From: Haladaptatus sp. QDMS2
GTDB lineage: Archaea > Halobacteriota > Halobacteria > Halobacteriales > Halococcaceae
Assembly: GCF_029338295.1 (NCBI RefSeq)
Contig: NZ_CP119791.1
Span: 372,001 to 436,000, forward strand
Direction: 5' to 3'
Length of the DNA stretch: 64,000 bases
Shown: positions 17,161-25,371 of the stretch, one piece after another
Layout: each line of letters opens with the position of its first letter
Numbering within the stretch: the stretch's first letter is position 1
The notes under the pieces: model-generated
Told to the model about the DNA's origin: nothing
Database searches by the model: none
The model's input: the letters and a program-made list of their open reading frames with translations, nothing else
Translations under genes and position numbers: made by a program

Positions 17161-18090
17161 ATGTCCCGCACCGCCGCCGTCCGCCGGGTTGGCCTCGTCG
17201 TTCTCGGGGTGAACCTGCTTCTCGTGGTCGCGAAAGCGGCGGTGTGGTACGTCACTGGGTCGCTCGCCGTCGGCTCTGAAGCGGTAAACAGCCTCGCGGA
17301 TGCCGTCTACTCGGCGGTCGTCCTCGGTGGGCTCTATCTCACGACCCAGCCTCCTGACTTCGAACACCCCCACGGCCACGAGCGCATCGAGCCGTTCGTC
17401 TCGCTCGTCATCGCCATCGGCATCTTCGTCGCGGGGGTGCTCATCCTCGCGCGGTCGATTACGACCGTCGCCGCCGGGACCACGAGTCCCCCCGCCGGCC
17501 CAGCGGCAATCGCCGTCCTTTCGGGGGCGGCGGTCATCAAATTCGGGCTGTATCGCTACTGCATGGACGTGGGGTCGAAGTACAACTCGCCCGCGGTCAC
17601 GGCGACGGCGCTCGACAACCGCAACGACATCCTCACCGCGAGCGCTGCACTCGCCGGGGTCATCGGGGCGTCGCTTGGGTACCCGCTGCTCGACCCGCTC
17701 GCGGCCGGGCTCGTCTCATTCGGCATCCTCTACACGGGCGTCGAAATCGTCCGTGACAACGTGGCCTACCTCGTCGGCGCGGCCCCGCCTGAGGAGTTAC
17801 GCATCGAAATCCTCCGGCGCGCGCTCGCCCACCCGCAGGTGTCGGGGGCCCACGACGTCGTCGCCCACTACGTCGGGCCGGAAATCGACGTGAGTCTCCA
17901 CATCGAGGTCGAAGGTGACCTGACGCTGATGGAGGCACACGACATCGAGACGGCTGTCGTCAATTCGATTCGCGACATCGCACAGGTGGACGACGTGTTC
18001 GTCCACATCGACCCGAAGGAACTCGGCGAGTGGAAAGAAGACGACGAGACGAACCGCTTGCTCAGGCGCTTCGACGGCGGAAAATCCTGA
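17161..18090 (+). CDS. Cation diffusion facilitator metal transporter
   Basis: 309-residue CDF protein that exports divalent metals by proton or ion exchange. About six hydrophobic segments fill residues 10-210. Metal-site motifs are NSLADAVYS in helix 2, the loop HPHGHERIEPF, and DNRNDILTAS in helix 5, followed by a C-terminal cytoplasmic ferredoxin-like domain with SGAHDVVAHYVGP and DVFVHIDPKE. The variant residues around DxxxD leave zinc, manganese or iron possible. A TATA-like CTTTACG is centred 27 bases before the ATG. Confidence 0.93.
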   Translation: MSRTAAVRRVGLVVLGVNLLLVVAKAAVWYVTGSLAVGSEAVNSLADAVYSAVVLGGLYLTTQPPDFEHPHGHERIEPFVSLVIAIGIFVAGVLILARSITTVAAGTTSPPAGPAAIAVLSGAAVIKFGLYRYCMDVGSKYNSPAVTATALDNRNDILTASAALAGVIGASLGYPLLDPLAAGLVSFGILYTGVEIVRDNVAYLVGAAPPEELRIEILRRALAHPQVSGAHDVVAHYVGPEIDVSLHIEVEGDLTLMEAHDIETAVVNSIRDIAQVDDVFVHIDPKELGEWKEDDETNRLLRRFDGGKS

Positions 18091-18102
18091 ATTAATCGGT
18101 GC

Positions 18103-19356
18103 TTACAGCGGCTTCCCGAAGGCGTAGACGGTCTGGTGACCCGTGACTTCGACGTCCACGAAGTCGCCGGGTTCGATGCCGTGTTCGGTGGCGTTCTGGA
18201 CGATGATTTGCCGGTACGCCGGGTCGCGACACTTCACGGAATCGCCTGTCCCCTCTTCGACGACGAGACAGTCGCGCTGGACCGTGCCGACCATCGCCTC
18301 GTAGGCCTCGCCGACGATTTCGTGTTTCGCGGTAGACATCTCCTTCGAGCGTTCCTTCTTCAGGGTTCCACCAAGGCCCTTTAGCTTCGCAGCGTCCGTG
18401 CCGGGGCGCTTCGAGAAGCGGGTGATGTTCACCTTCTCGGGGCGCGTCTCGCGCAGGAGCGCCATGCTCATCTGGTGGTCTGCGTCCGTCTCCGTCGGGA
18501 ACCCGACGATGAAGTCGGTCGAGAGGGTCCAGTAGTCGAGATACTCGTCGAACGTCTCGACGACTTCGACGTACTCTTCGACCTGGTGCTGGCGGCGCAT
18601 GTCGCCGAGCACGTCGTTCGACCCACTCTGGACGGGGGCGTGGAGGAAGTTGTAGAGCTTGTCGTGCTTTTCGAACACCTCGGCGAGTTCTTCCTGAATG
18701 CCGTGGACGCCCTTCGGGTTCGCCATCCCGACACGGACGCGGAAGTCGCCCTCAATCTGGCAGATTTCGTCGAGCAGCGTGTGCAGTTGGCGTTCGCCCT
18801 TGTCCCAGCCGTAGACACCTGTGTCCTGGCCGGTGATTCGAATCTCCTTCGCCCCTGCGTGGACGAGCGCGCGGGCCTTGCGGACGTTCTCTTCGACGGA
18901 GGGAGAGTCGATTTTGCCCGTCGCGAACTTCGTGATACAGTACGAGCAGTTGCTCATGCAGCCACGGGCGATAGGCAGGATGCCGATGACGCCATCGAGA
19001 ATCGGTTTCGAGTCGGGCGTCGGCGTCGGACACTCGCCGTTCAAGACGGCCGTTGGAACCTCGTCCCAGTGGAGAATCTGTGCTTCGATGCCGGCGTTTT
19101 GGAACTCTTCGCCCTGTGCGAGCGCCATACAGCCCGTGACGATGAGGTCTGCGGTCGTAGACTGGAGTTCCTCCGCCCGCCGAATCATGTTGCGTTCGGT
19201 CTTCTCGACGACCGTACAGGTGTTGAGAATCGCGACGTCGGCGTCCTCGGGGCCGTCTGCGCGATAGTGTCCCCCGTCGCGGAGCGCCTGCTCGATGAGG
19301 CGGCTCTCGCCCTGATTGGAGGTACACCCGTACGTCTCGATGTGATAGCGGGCCAT
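18103..19356 (-). CDS. tRNA t6A37 methylthiotransferase (e-MtaB/CDKAL1 type)
   Basis: 417-residue radical-SAM enzyme that adds a methylthio group to t6A at position 37 of ANN-decoding tRNAs. The N-terminal UPF0004 domain supplies the second Fe-S cluster through Cys11 (ETYGCTSNQ), Cys47 (NTCTVV) and Cys76 (TGCMA). The SAM cluster is C133-x3-C137-x2-C140 in RGCMSNCSYC. The C-terminal 60 residues form a TRAM domain that holds tRNA. Absence of the bacterial MiaB linker and the overall layout match the archaeal/eukaryotic e-MtaB group. The start is MARYHIETYGC. Confidence 0.95.
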   Translation of the reverse strand: MARYHIETYGCTSNQGESRLIEQALRDGGHYRADGPEDADVAILNTCTVVEKTERNMIRRAEELQSTTADLIVTGCMALAQGEEFQNAGIEAQILHWDEVPTAVLNGECPTPTPDSKPILDGVIGILPIARGCMSNCSYCITKFATGKIDSPSVEENVRKARALVHAGAKEIRITGQDTGVYGWDKGERQLHTLLDEICQIEGDFRVRVGMANPKGVHGIQEELAEVFEKHDKLYNFLHAPVQSGSNDVLGDMRRQHQVEEYVEVVETFDEYLDYWTLSTDFIVGFPTETDADHQMSMALLRETRPEKVNITRFSKRPGTDAAKLKGLGGTLKKERSKEMSTAKHEIVGEAYEAMVGTVQRDCLVVEEGTGDSVKCRDPAYRQIIVQNATEHGIEPGDFVDVEVTGHQTVYAFGKPL

Positions 19357-19413
19357 TCGCTTGCGGACGCTAACGCCCGGGCAGGCAAAAGCGCGACGGA
19401 TTCGACGGGACGC

Positions 19414-20562
19414 TCAGACCCGTTCGACGATGGTGGCGATTCCCTGTCCGAAGCCGATACACATCGTACAGAGGCCGTACCGTCCATCTGTCCGCTCCAG
19501 TTCGTGAACCAGTTTCGTGATGAGCGCCGCACCAGTCGCGCCGAGCGGGTGGCCGTGGGCGATTGCGCCGCCATTGACGTTCGTCTTGTTCCAGTCTGCA
19601 CCCGTCTCCTCGAGCCACGCGAGTGCGACGGAGGCGAACGCCTCGTTGACCTCGAACAGGTCGATGTCGTCGATTTCCATGTCCGCCGTTTCGAGAACCT
19701 CCTCCGTCGCCGGAATCGGGCCGGTGAGCATGGTGATGGGATCTACGCCCACGACCGTGGATTCGACGATTCGCGCCATTGGCTCCCAGCCGTGTTCTTC
19801 GGCGGCTTCCTCGCTCGCGAGCAAGAGCGCACTCGACCCGTCGACGATACCTGAGGAATTCCCGGCGTGAAGCACGCCATTGCCCTCTTCGCGGAAGGAA
19901 AGGGGCAGACCACCGAGTGTCTCCTGGTCGGTTCCGGGTCGAGGATGTTCGTCCGTTTCGAGGGTGACCGGCTCCCCGTCGACTTCCGTCTCGACGGGCA
20001 CGAGTTGGGAGTCGAACCGGCCTTTCTCGTTCGCCTGCCCCCAGCGCTGTTGGGAGGAGACGGCGAGACGGTCTACGTCCTCGCGGGAGAAGCCCCACTG
20101 CGCTGCGATACGCTCGGCGCCCTCGCCCTGCGTCGTCAATTCGTCGAAGTGCTGGAAGTAGGTGTCCGTGACCGACTGCCCGTCGCTCCCGAGCGGGACG
20201 CGAGTCATGTGTTCGACGCCACCCGCGACGAGCACGTCGTGCATCCCGGACATGATGTTCGCGGCGGCGAAGTTCACGGCCTGCTGGCCGGAGCCACACA
20301 TGCGGTTCAACTGGACGCCGGGGACGCCGTCACCCCACCCCGCCACCATCGGCGCGAGGCGACCGATGTTCAGTCCCTGTTCGTCGACCGGGGTGACACA
20401 GCCGTAGATGACGTCCTCGATTAGTGTCGGGTCGAAGTCGTTGCGCGATTCGAGGGCTTCGAGGGGTTTCGCCGCGAGGTCCTGCGGATGGAGGTCCTTG
20501 AGCGACCCGCCGCGCTTGCCGAACGGTGTGCGAACTCCATCGACGATGACAGCGTCTTGCAT
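19414..20562 (-). CDS. Thiolase (acetyl-CoA C-acyltransferase)
   Basis: 382-residue thiolase. The nucleophile Cys89 lies in NRMCGSGQQAV, the active-site His in GHPLGATGAAL, and the second Cys in CTMCIGFGQG near the C terminus. It starts MQDAVIVDGVRTPFG, as in AtoB/FadA-type thiolases. With these complete active-site residues it should condense or cleave beta-ketoacyl-CoA, in fatty-acid oxidation or polyhydroxyalkanoate metabolism. Unlike the archaeal mevalonate-type thiolases of the SCP-x group, it has the full bacterial motif set. No HMG-CoA synthase or acyl-binding DUF35 partner is next to it. Confidence 0.94.
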   Translation of the reverse strand: MQDAVIVDGVRTPFGKRGGSLKDLHPQDLAAKPLEALESRNDFDPTLIEDVIYGCVTPVDEQGLNIGRLAPMVAGWGDGVPGVQLNRMCGSGQQAVNFAAANIMSGMHDVLVAGGVEHMTRVPLGSDGQSVTDTYFQHFDELTTQGEGAERIAAQWGFSREDVDRLAVSSQQRWGQANEKGRFDSQLVPVETEVDGEPVTLETDEHPRPGTDQETLGGLPLSFREEGNGVLHAGNSSGIVDGSSALLLASEEAAEEHGWEPMARIVESTVVGVDPITMLTGPIPATEEVLETADMEIDDIDLFEVNEAFASVALAWLEETGADWNKTNVNGGAIAHGHPLGATGAALITKLVHELERTDGRYGLCTMCIGFGQGIATIVERV

Positions 20563-20674
20563 AGACGTGTCTACGAGCTAATACCTGCAAAACGGTTCGG
20601 CCGGAGTGGCCCGGGGTTACATTACTCGCCGCTCCCAGTCATCGGATTCGATTTGCGTAATGCTGAGCAGAAAA

Positions 20675-20682
20675 CATATATT
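20675..20682 (+). promoter_or_regulatory. TATA box of the lipoprotein gene
   Basis: CATATATT, in an AT-rich patch, is centred about 27 bases before the ATG at 20705. Confidence 0.55.
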
Positions 20683-20704
20683 CTGATGTTGACATTCTCA
20701 ATTA

Positions 20705-21091
20705 ATGCGTTTCTCAATTTCGAGACGTTCGGTGCTGGCCACTTTTGGAGCTGTCTCCGTCACTGGATGCGTTTCTCTCGACTCACTTTCCTCCTGTTCG
20801 GAGGGGACAGACAGCATCCGCGTGCAGAACATCTACGATTACGATACGTACAGCGGTCCAGCCAACCCCATTGAATTTGATACCCTCACCGAGGAAGAAC
20901 AACGAATCGCCCGCACCACCGTCAATGAGGGCGAATACGAGGTGTGCCACTCCAGTTCTGACGCGATGCAACGCCTCATCGACAGAGCGTACGAGCACGT
21001 AGAACAGCAGGAGGACGATTCTAGTGTCTATTTCCACTACAACGAACTCTACGAAATCGGCATCTACGTGCTCGATGAGAAGATACCGTGA
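20705..21091 (+). CDS. Small Tat-dependent lipoprotein
   Basis: 128-residue predicted lipoprotein. The N terminus MRFSISRRSVLATFGAVSVT combines a twin-arginine motif (SRRSVLA) with a lipobox cysteine at residue 22 (VTGC), the pattern of haloarchaeal lipoproteins exported folded by Tat. The mature part is acidic, with EEEQRIARTTVNEG, a single later cysteine (EVCHSS) and HYNELYEIGIYVL at the C terminus. I do not recognise the domain; it resembles the short halolipoproteins with an EEx-rich helix. It has its own AT-rich promoter and convergent deoC downstream. Confidence 0.85.
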   Translation: MRFSISRRSVLATFGAVSVTGCVSLDSLSSCSEGTDSIRVQNIYDYDTYSGPANPIEFDTLTEEEQRIARTTVNEGEYEVCHSSSDAMQRLIDRAYEHVEQQEDDSSVYFHYNELYEIGIYVLDEKIP

Positions 21092-21110
21092 GAGTCGCCG
21101 TCGGTGACGA

Positions 21111-21755
21111 TTACTCTTGTACTGCGAGGAACGATTCCATGATTGCCACACCAGAAGACGCGCCGATGCGCTCTGCGCCCGCTTCAATCATCGCCTTCGC
21201 CTCGTCCCAGTTGCCGACGCCGCCGCTCGCCTTGACGGGGAGGTACTCGGCCATCAGTTCGACGTCAGGGACCGTCGCGCCGCCGTCTGCGAACCCGGTC
21301 GAGGTTTTCACGTAGGCCGCGTCCGCCTCTTTCGCCAACTCGCAGGCTTTGTGTTTCTCCTCGTCTGAGAGCAGAGCCGTCTCGATGATGACCTTCACGG
21401 GGAGGGGGACGGCGGCGACGACTTCCGCGATGTCGTGGCGGACGGCGTCGTACTCGCCGGCCTTCAGTCGGCCGATGTTGATGACCATGTCAATCTCGTC
21501 TGCGCCTGCGTTCCAGGCGTCCTCGGCTTCGTCGCGTTTGGCGGTGGTCGTGTTCTGGCCGTGGGGGAACCCGACGACGGTGGCGAGCGTGAGGTCGGGG
21601 GCGTATTCGCTCGCTTCGTCGATGTAGCACGGCGGGATACAGACGTTCATGCCGTACTTCTGTGCGTCGTCGAGGACGGTTCGCACGTCGTCGAAGGTGG
21701 TCTCCGGCCCGAGGACCGTGTGGTCGATCATCGAGGCGAGACGGGCTGCGTTCAT
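21111..21755 (-). CDS. deoC: Deoxyribose-phosphate aldolase
   Basis: 214-residue class I aldolase that cleaves 2-deoxyribose-5-phosphate to acetaldehyde and glyceraldehyde-3-phosphate. The Schiff-base lysine is Lys150 in YVKTSTGF; the proton-relay region is [14 protein letters not shown] with [10 protein letters not shown]. Length equals the compact archaeal/Thermus DeoC. The ATG giving [13 protein letters not shown] is used; the frame stays open across the intergenic region and antisense of the next gene. It diverges from the R15P isomerase gene with 72 bases between, suggesting joint control of pentose catabolism. Confidence 0.95.
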   Translation of the reverse strand: MNAARLASMIDHTVLGPETTFDDVRTVLDDAQKYGMNVCIPPCYIDEASEYAPDLTLATVVGFPHGQNTTTAKRDEAEDAWNAGADEIDMVINIGRLKAGEYDAVRHDIAEVVAAVPLPVKVIIETALLSDEEKHKACELAKEADAAYVKTSTGFADGGATVPDVELMAEYLPVKASGGVGNWDEAKAMIEAGAERIGASSGVAIMESFLAVQE

Positions 21756-21804
21756 AACACACCACAATATCTGCCGGAGTAAAAAACGCCCCATCGACTT
21801 TTCC

Positions 21805-21815
21805 GCTCCGGGAGC
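21805..21815. promoter_or_regulatory. Small palindrome between divergent deoC and R15P isomerase genes
   Basis: GCTCC-G-GGAGC is a perfect 11-base palindrome in the 72-base divergent spacer, 12 bases before the isomerase ATG. It could be a shared operator, though it is short. Confidence 0.25.
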
Positions 21816-21827
21816 CAAGTATGTGAC

Positions 21828-22787
21828 ATGAACGCGCCTGACACACTTCACGGGGAAGTGACGGAGACGGCCACCGCCATCGCGGAGATGGAAATCCGCG
21901 GGGCGGCCACCATCGCGGGCGCTGCTGCCCGCGCGCTCGGGGCACAGGCCGCGGCGAGCACTGCGAGTTCGCCCGAGGAGTTCCGCTCGGAGATGCGCGT
22001 CGCTGCCCGCGTCCTCCACGACACCCGACCGACGGCGGTCAGCCTTCCCAACGCCCTCCGGTACGTCCTGAACGACCTTCACGGCGACACGGTCGAAGAC
22101 CTGCGAGCGACGGTGGACCGCCGCGTTACCGCCTTCCTCGACCAGCTAGCCCACGCCCAGGACGAACTCGGGCGCTTCGGCGGCAACCGCCTCCGGGACG
22201 GCGACACCATCATGACCCACTGCCACTCCACTGACGTGGTGGCCTGTGTCAGCGCCGCCGTCGAGGAGGGAAAAGATCTCACTGCATACGTACGCGAGAC
22301 CCGACCCCGCAACCAGGGCCACATCACGGCCCACGAACTCGCCGAACTCGGCGTGGACGTGACGCTCATCGTGGACAACGCGGCACGCCATTACCTGAAC
22401 GAGGTGGACCACGTCCTCGTCGGTGCAGACAGCATCGCCGCCGACGGGTCGGTCATCAACAAAATTGGCACCAGTGGCCTCGCCGTAAACGCCCGCGACA
22501 TGGGCACACAGGTGATGGTTGCCGCCCAGACCATCAAACTCCACCCGGCGACGATGACGGGGCACACCGTCGAAATCGAGGAGCGCGACGCCACGGAGGT
22601 CATCTCCGAGGCCGACCGCGCCGAAATCGGGACCATCCGCGTCGAGAACCCGGCGTTCGACGTAACCCCACCGCGATACGTTGACGCCATCGTAACCGAA
22701 CGCGGCCAGTTCCCGCCCGAGAGCATCGTCATCCTCATGCGCGAACTGTTCGGCGAGCGCGTGACGAACCCGTGGGAATCGCCCTGA
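21828..22787 (+). CDS. Ribose-1,5-bisphosphate isomerase
   Basis: 319-residue member of the eIF-2B alpha/M1Pi fold. The catalytic Cys132 in MTHCHSTDV and Asp201 in [20 protein letters not shown] align with the residues known for the Thermococcus R15P isomerase (Cys133 and Asp202, from memory). It converts ribose-1,5-bisphosphate to ribulose-1,5-bisphosphate in AMP and nucleoside breakdown. Haloarchaea that lack Rubisco use the product through a phosphatase and aldolase. Neighbours deoC, a PfkB kinase and a nucleoside phosphorylase support the assignment over eIF-2B-like or methylthioribose-1-phosphate isomerase functions. Confidence 0.93.
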   Translation: MNAPDTLHGEVTETATAIAEMEIRGAATIAGAAARALGAQAAASTASSPEEFRSEMRVAARVLHDTRPTAVSLPNALRYVLNDLHGDTVEDLRATVDRRVTAFLDQLAHAQDELGRFGGNRLRDGDTIMTHCHSTDVVACVSAAVEEGKDLTAYVRETRPRNQGHITAHELAELGVDVTLIVDNAARHYLNEVDHVLVGADSIAADGSVINKIGTSGLAVNARDMGTQVMVAAQTIKLHPATMTGHTVEIEERDATEVISEADRAEIGTIRVENPAFDVTPPRYVDAIVTERGQFPPESIVILMRELFGERVTNPWESP

Positions 22788-22829
22788 GAGACCGCAACGG
22801 GTTTACTCTTCCCGGCCGCGATTTTCGCT

Positions 22830-23654
22830 ATGGTACTTCCGGACGGCTTTTCGATTCCACCGCTCCCCGTACTCGTGGTTCTCTTCGTCGCCCTTCTCGC
22901 CGTCGCGGGCGCGCTCTACCGACGAAAACCGCCGGTCACGCGGAAGGTCGTCGTCGCGTTCGCCCCGTGGATGGTCGTGGGGTCGAGTCTCTACGTCCTC
23001 TACCAGATAGAGGGCCTCCCGCAGGCGATTGCACCGTTTTTCAGTTCTCCGACCGTCTACGGTTCGACGTTCGTCATCGCCGGGGCTATCTGGGCGCTCG
23101 TGGCGGGGCGACCTGCAGACGAGTGGTCGCTGCGTGCTGCACCCGGCCTCCTCGCCGCAACTGGACTCCTCGGCGTCGTCCTCGTCGCGGGCGCGACCCT
23201 CGCCATCGGCAGTTCATCAGGACTCATGCTGTTCTGGCCGGCAGTGGGTCTCGTCGTCTCCGTCGTCCTCGCGACGCTTGTCTGGGCCGGCGTGCGCGTC
23301 GGTCTTCCCGACATCACGAAGACGACGGGAAGCGCGGGCGCACTCGTCGTCTTCGCCCACACGCTCGACGGGGTTTCGACCGCCGTCGGCATCGACGCAC
23401 TCAACTTCGGCGAGCAGACGCCACTGTCGCGGGCCATCATCGAGTTCGCCGCCGCGTTACCAACCGCCGAGGTGCTCGGAACCGTTTGGTTGTTCGTCCT
23501 CGTGAAAATCGCCCTCGCGACCGTCGTCGTCACCTTCCTCGCCGAATCGGTGCGCGACCGACCCCGTGAGGGTTACCTCCTGCTCGCGCTGGTCGCCGCC
23601 GTGGGCCTCGGTCCCGGCGCGCACAACCTGTTGCTGTTCACCGTCCTCGGGTGA
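22830..23654 (+). CDS. DUF63 family membrane protein
   Basis: 274-residue polytopic membrane protein with seven or eight hydrophobic helices. The conserved archaeal signature FAHTLDGVSTAVGID and FGEQTPLSRAIIEF identify DUF63; the helix regularly ends GPGAHNLLL. A transport or membrane enzymatic role is likely because polar His, Asp and Glu residues sit within predicted helices, but no function is known. A TATA-like GTTTACTC (22801-22808) is 27 bases upstream of the ATG. It lies between two genes of nucleoside catabolism. Confidence 0.9.
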   Translation: MVLPDGFSIPPLPVLVVLFVALLAVAGALYRRKPPVTRKVVVAFAPWMVVGSSLYVLYQIEGLPQAIAPFFSSPTVYGSTFVIAGAIWALVAGRPADEWSLRAAPGLLAATGLLGVVLVAGATLAIGSSSGLMLFWPAVGLVVSVVLATLVWAGVRVGLPDITKTTGSAGALVVFAHTLDGVSTAVGIDALNFGEQTPLSRAIIEFAAALPTAEVLGTVWLFVLVKIALATVVVTFLAESVRDRPREGYLLLALVAAVGLGPGAHNLLLFTVLG

Positions 23655-23693
23655 GCAGACTTTTTTGTGACGGCCCCCGAACTGAGGCTGGAA

Positions 23694-24569
23694 ATGCCTC
23701 GCGTCATCTGTGCCGGTCACGTAAACTGGGACCTGACATTGCGCGTAGACCGCCTCCCCGAACCCGACGGCGAGGCCCTCATCGAGTCCCAACGCAGGGC
23801 CGGCGGCGGCAGCGCGGCGAACACGGCTGTCGCGCTCACCGGGCTCGGCACCGACGTGGGCCTCATCGGCAGCGTCGGCACCGACGAGAACGGGCGTGAC
23901 GCACGCGAGGAACTCACCAACGCAGGCCTCGACCTCTCACACTTGCTTACTGTGGCGGGCGAAACCGCGGTCAAGTACCTCATCGTGGACCCGACGGGCG
24001 AGGTGATGGTGCTCGGAAACAAGGGGGCGAACGAAGCCGTCACACCCGACGACGTAGACCCCGAGTACGTCCGAAGCGCCGACCACATCCACCTCACGAG
24101 CCAGCGCCCCGACACGGCCGCCCACATCGCCCAACTCGCCGCCGAGGCAGGCATCCCGGTCAGTTTCGACCCCGGTCGCCGCGTGGTCGACCGCGACTTC
24201 TCGGCCACGCTCCCGCACGTTGATTACCTCCTGCTCAACCGATACGAAGCCGAGCAAGCCGAGGACAAGTTCGACCTCGACACCCCAGACCGCGTCGTCG
24301 TCACCAAGTTCGGTGCGGGCGGGGCACAACTCATCACGGACGGTAAACTCGCCTCTCACGCCGGGTTCGACGTCGAAACCACCGATTCGACCGGGGCGGG
24401 TGATGCGTTCGCTGCGGGGTTCATCCACGCACAACTTGCGGGTAAACTACTTCCTGCGTCACTCGAATTCGCTGCGGCGTGTGGCGCACTCGCCAGCCAA
24501 CAGTCCGGGGCGCGCACCTCGCTCTCTCCAGCGCGCGTCCGAGCGTTCCTCGCCGACCACGAGGCGTGA
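23694..24569 (+). CDS. PfkB family sugar kinase, candidate ribose-1-phosphate kinase
   Basis: 291-residue ribokinase-fold kinase. The N-terminal PfkB signature is GGGSAANTAVALTGLG, and the C-terminal signature DSTGAGDAFAAGF holds the catalytic base Asp237 and anion hole. A haloarchaeal pathway uses an ATP-dependent ribose-1-phosphate kinase of this family to feed R15P isomerase; the isomerase lies 900 bases upstream and a nucleoside phosphorylase follows at 40 bases, so that substrate is a good inference. Other sugars remain possible. An upstream GTG (23667) lies within the T-rich promoter TTTTTT at 23661-23666, so the ATG at 23694, 30 bases on, is preferred. Confidence 0.9.
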   Translation: MPRVICAGHVNWDLTLRVDRLPEPDGEALIESQRRAGGGSAANTAVALTGLGTDVGLIGSVGTDENGRDAREELTNAGLDLSHLLTVAGETAVKYLIVDPTGEVMVLGNKGANEAVTPDDVDPEYVRSADHIHLTSQRPDTAAHIAQLAAEAGIPVSFDPGRRVVDRDFSATLPHVDYLLLNRYEAEQAEDKFDLDTPDRVVVTKFGAGGAQLITDGKLASHAGFDVETTDSTGAGDAFAAGFIHAQLAGKLLPASLEFAAACGALASQQSGARTSLSPARVRAFLADHEA

Positions 24570-24608
24570 ATCCGCCGTATTTTTGCCGTCGCCTCGTGAA
24601 CTGCGACT

Positions 24609-25334
24609 ATGGCAAAACAGCCCCACCTCCTCGTCTCCGAAGGCGACGTCCACGACATCGCGCTCATCCCCGGCGACCCGGGCCGCGTAGACCGCATCGC
24701 GAGCCAGTGTGAGAACGTCGAACTCGTCGCCGAGAACCGCGAGTACAAGGTCGTAAACGCCGAGTTCGAGGGCCGAGAACTCACCATCTGCTCGACAGGG
24801 ATTGGCTGTCCATCCGCCGCCATTGCCGTCGAGGAACTCTCTCGCGTCGGCGTCGAGACGTTCATCCGCGTCGGCACTACCGGCGCACTCCAGCGCGGCA
24901 TCGAAATCGGCGACATGATTGTCGCGACCGGGGCGGCGAAAAACGAGGGCACCTCCAAACGCTACGAGGACGTCGAATTCCCCGCCGTCCCCGACTTCGA
25001 CGTGCTCTCGGAACTCGTGAACGCCGCCGAGGCAAACGACGAAGACGTTCACGTCGGCCCAATCGCCTCCGACGACGCGTTCTACGCGGAAACCGACGAG
25101 TTCGTCGAGGCGTGGGAAGCCGCGAACCTCCTCTCCGTCGAGATGGAAGCTGCGGCCGTATTCACGCTTGCCCGTCGCAAGGGCCTTCGCGCCGGCGCAA
25201 TCTGCACCGTCGACGGCAACCTCGTCGAGGGCACCCAGAAGGGCGAAACCGAGGGTGAGGAACTCCCCGACAAGGCGAAGAACAACGTCGAGCGCGCTAT
25301 CCGCATCGCGCTCACGGCGACCACCTCCCTGTAA
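24609..25334 (+). CDS. Nucleoside phosphorylase (PNP/UDP family)
   Basis: 241-residue phosphorylase that releases a base and ribose-1-phosphate from nucleosides. Phosphate-binding residues lie in ALIPGDPGRVDRI and the RVGTTGALQ loop; the ribose-binding Glu-Met-Glu is in SVEMEAAAVFTLA; STGIGCPSAA is the second glycine motif. This is the NP-I fold of hexameric uridine and purine phosphorylases. Base preference is unclear: in halophilic archaea, a guanosine phosphorylase starts the pentose bisphosphate route. It has its own TATA-like GTATTTTTG 27 bases before the ATG, so it need not be co-transcribed with the kinase. Confidence 0.93.
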   Translation: MAKQPHLLVSEGDVHDIALIPGDPGRVDRIASQCENVELVAENREYKVVNAEFEGRELTICSTGIGCPSAAIAVEELSRVGVETFIRVGTTGALQRGIEIGDMIVATGAAKNEGTSKRYEDVEFPAVPDFDVLSELVNAAEANDEDVHVGPIASDDAFYAETDEFVEAWEAANLLSVEMEAAAVFTLARRKGLRAGAICTVDGNLVEGTQKGETEGEELPDKAKNNVERAIRIALTATTSL

Positions 25335-25371
25335 GGAAACGCCTTTCTCACTCACTTTCGAACGTGCGGCC

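Noticed and set aside
18475-19854. 459-codon open frame antisense to the methylthiotransferase and thiolase genes
   Set aside because: Runs across two real genes and their spacer; composition of a shadow frame.
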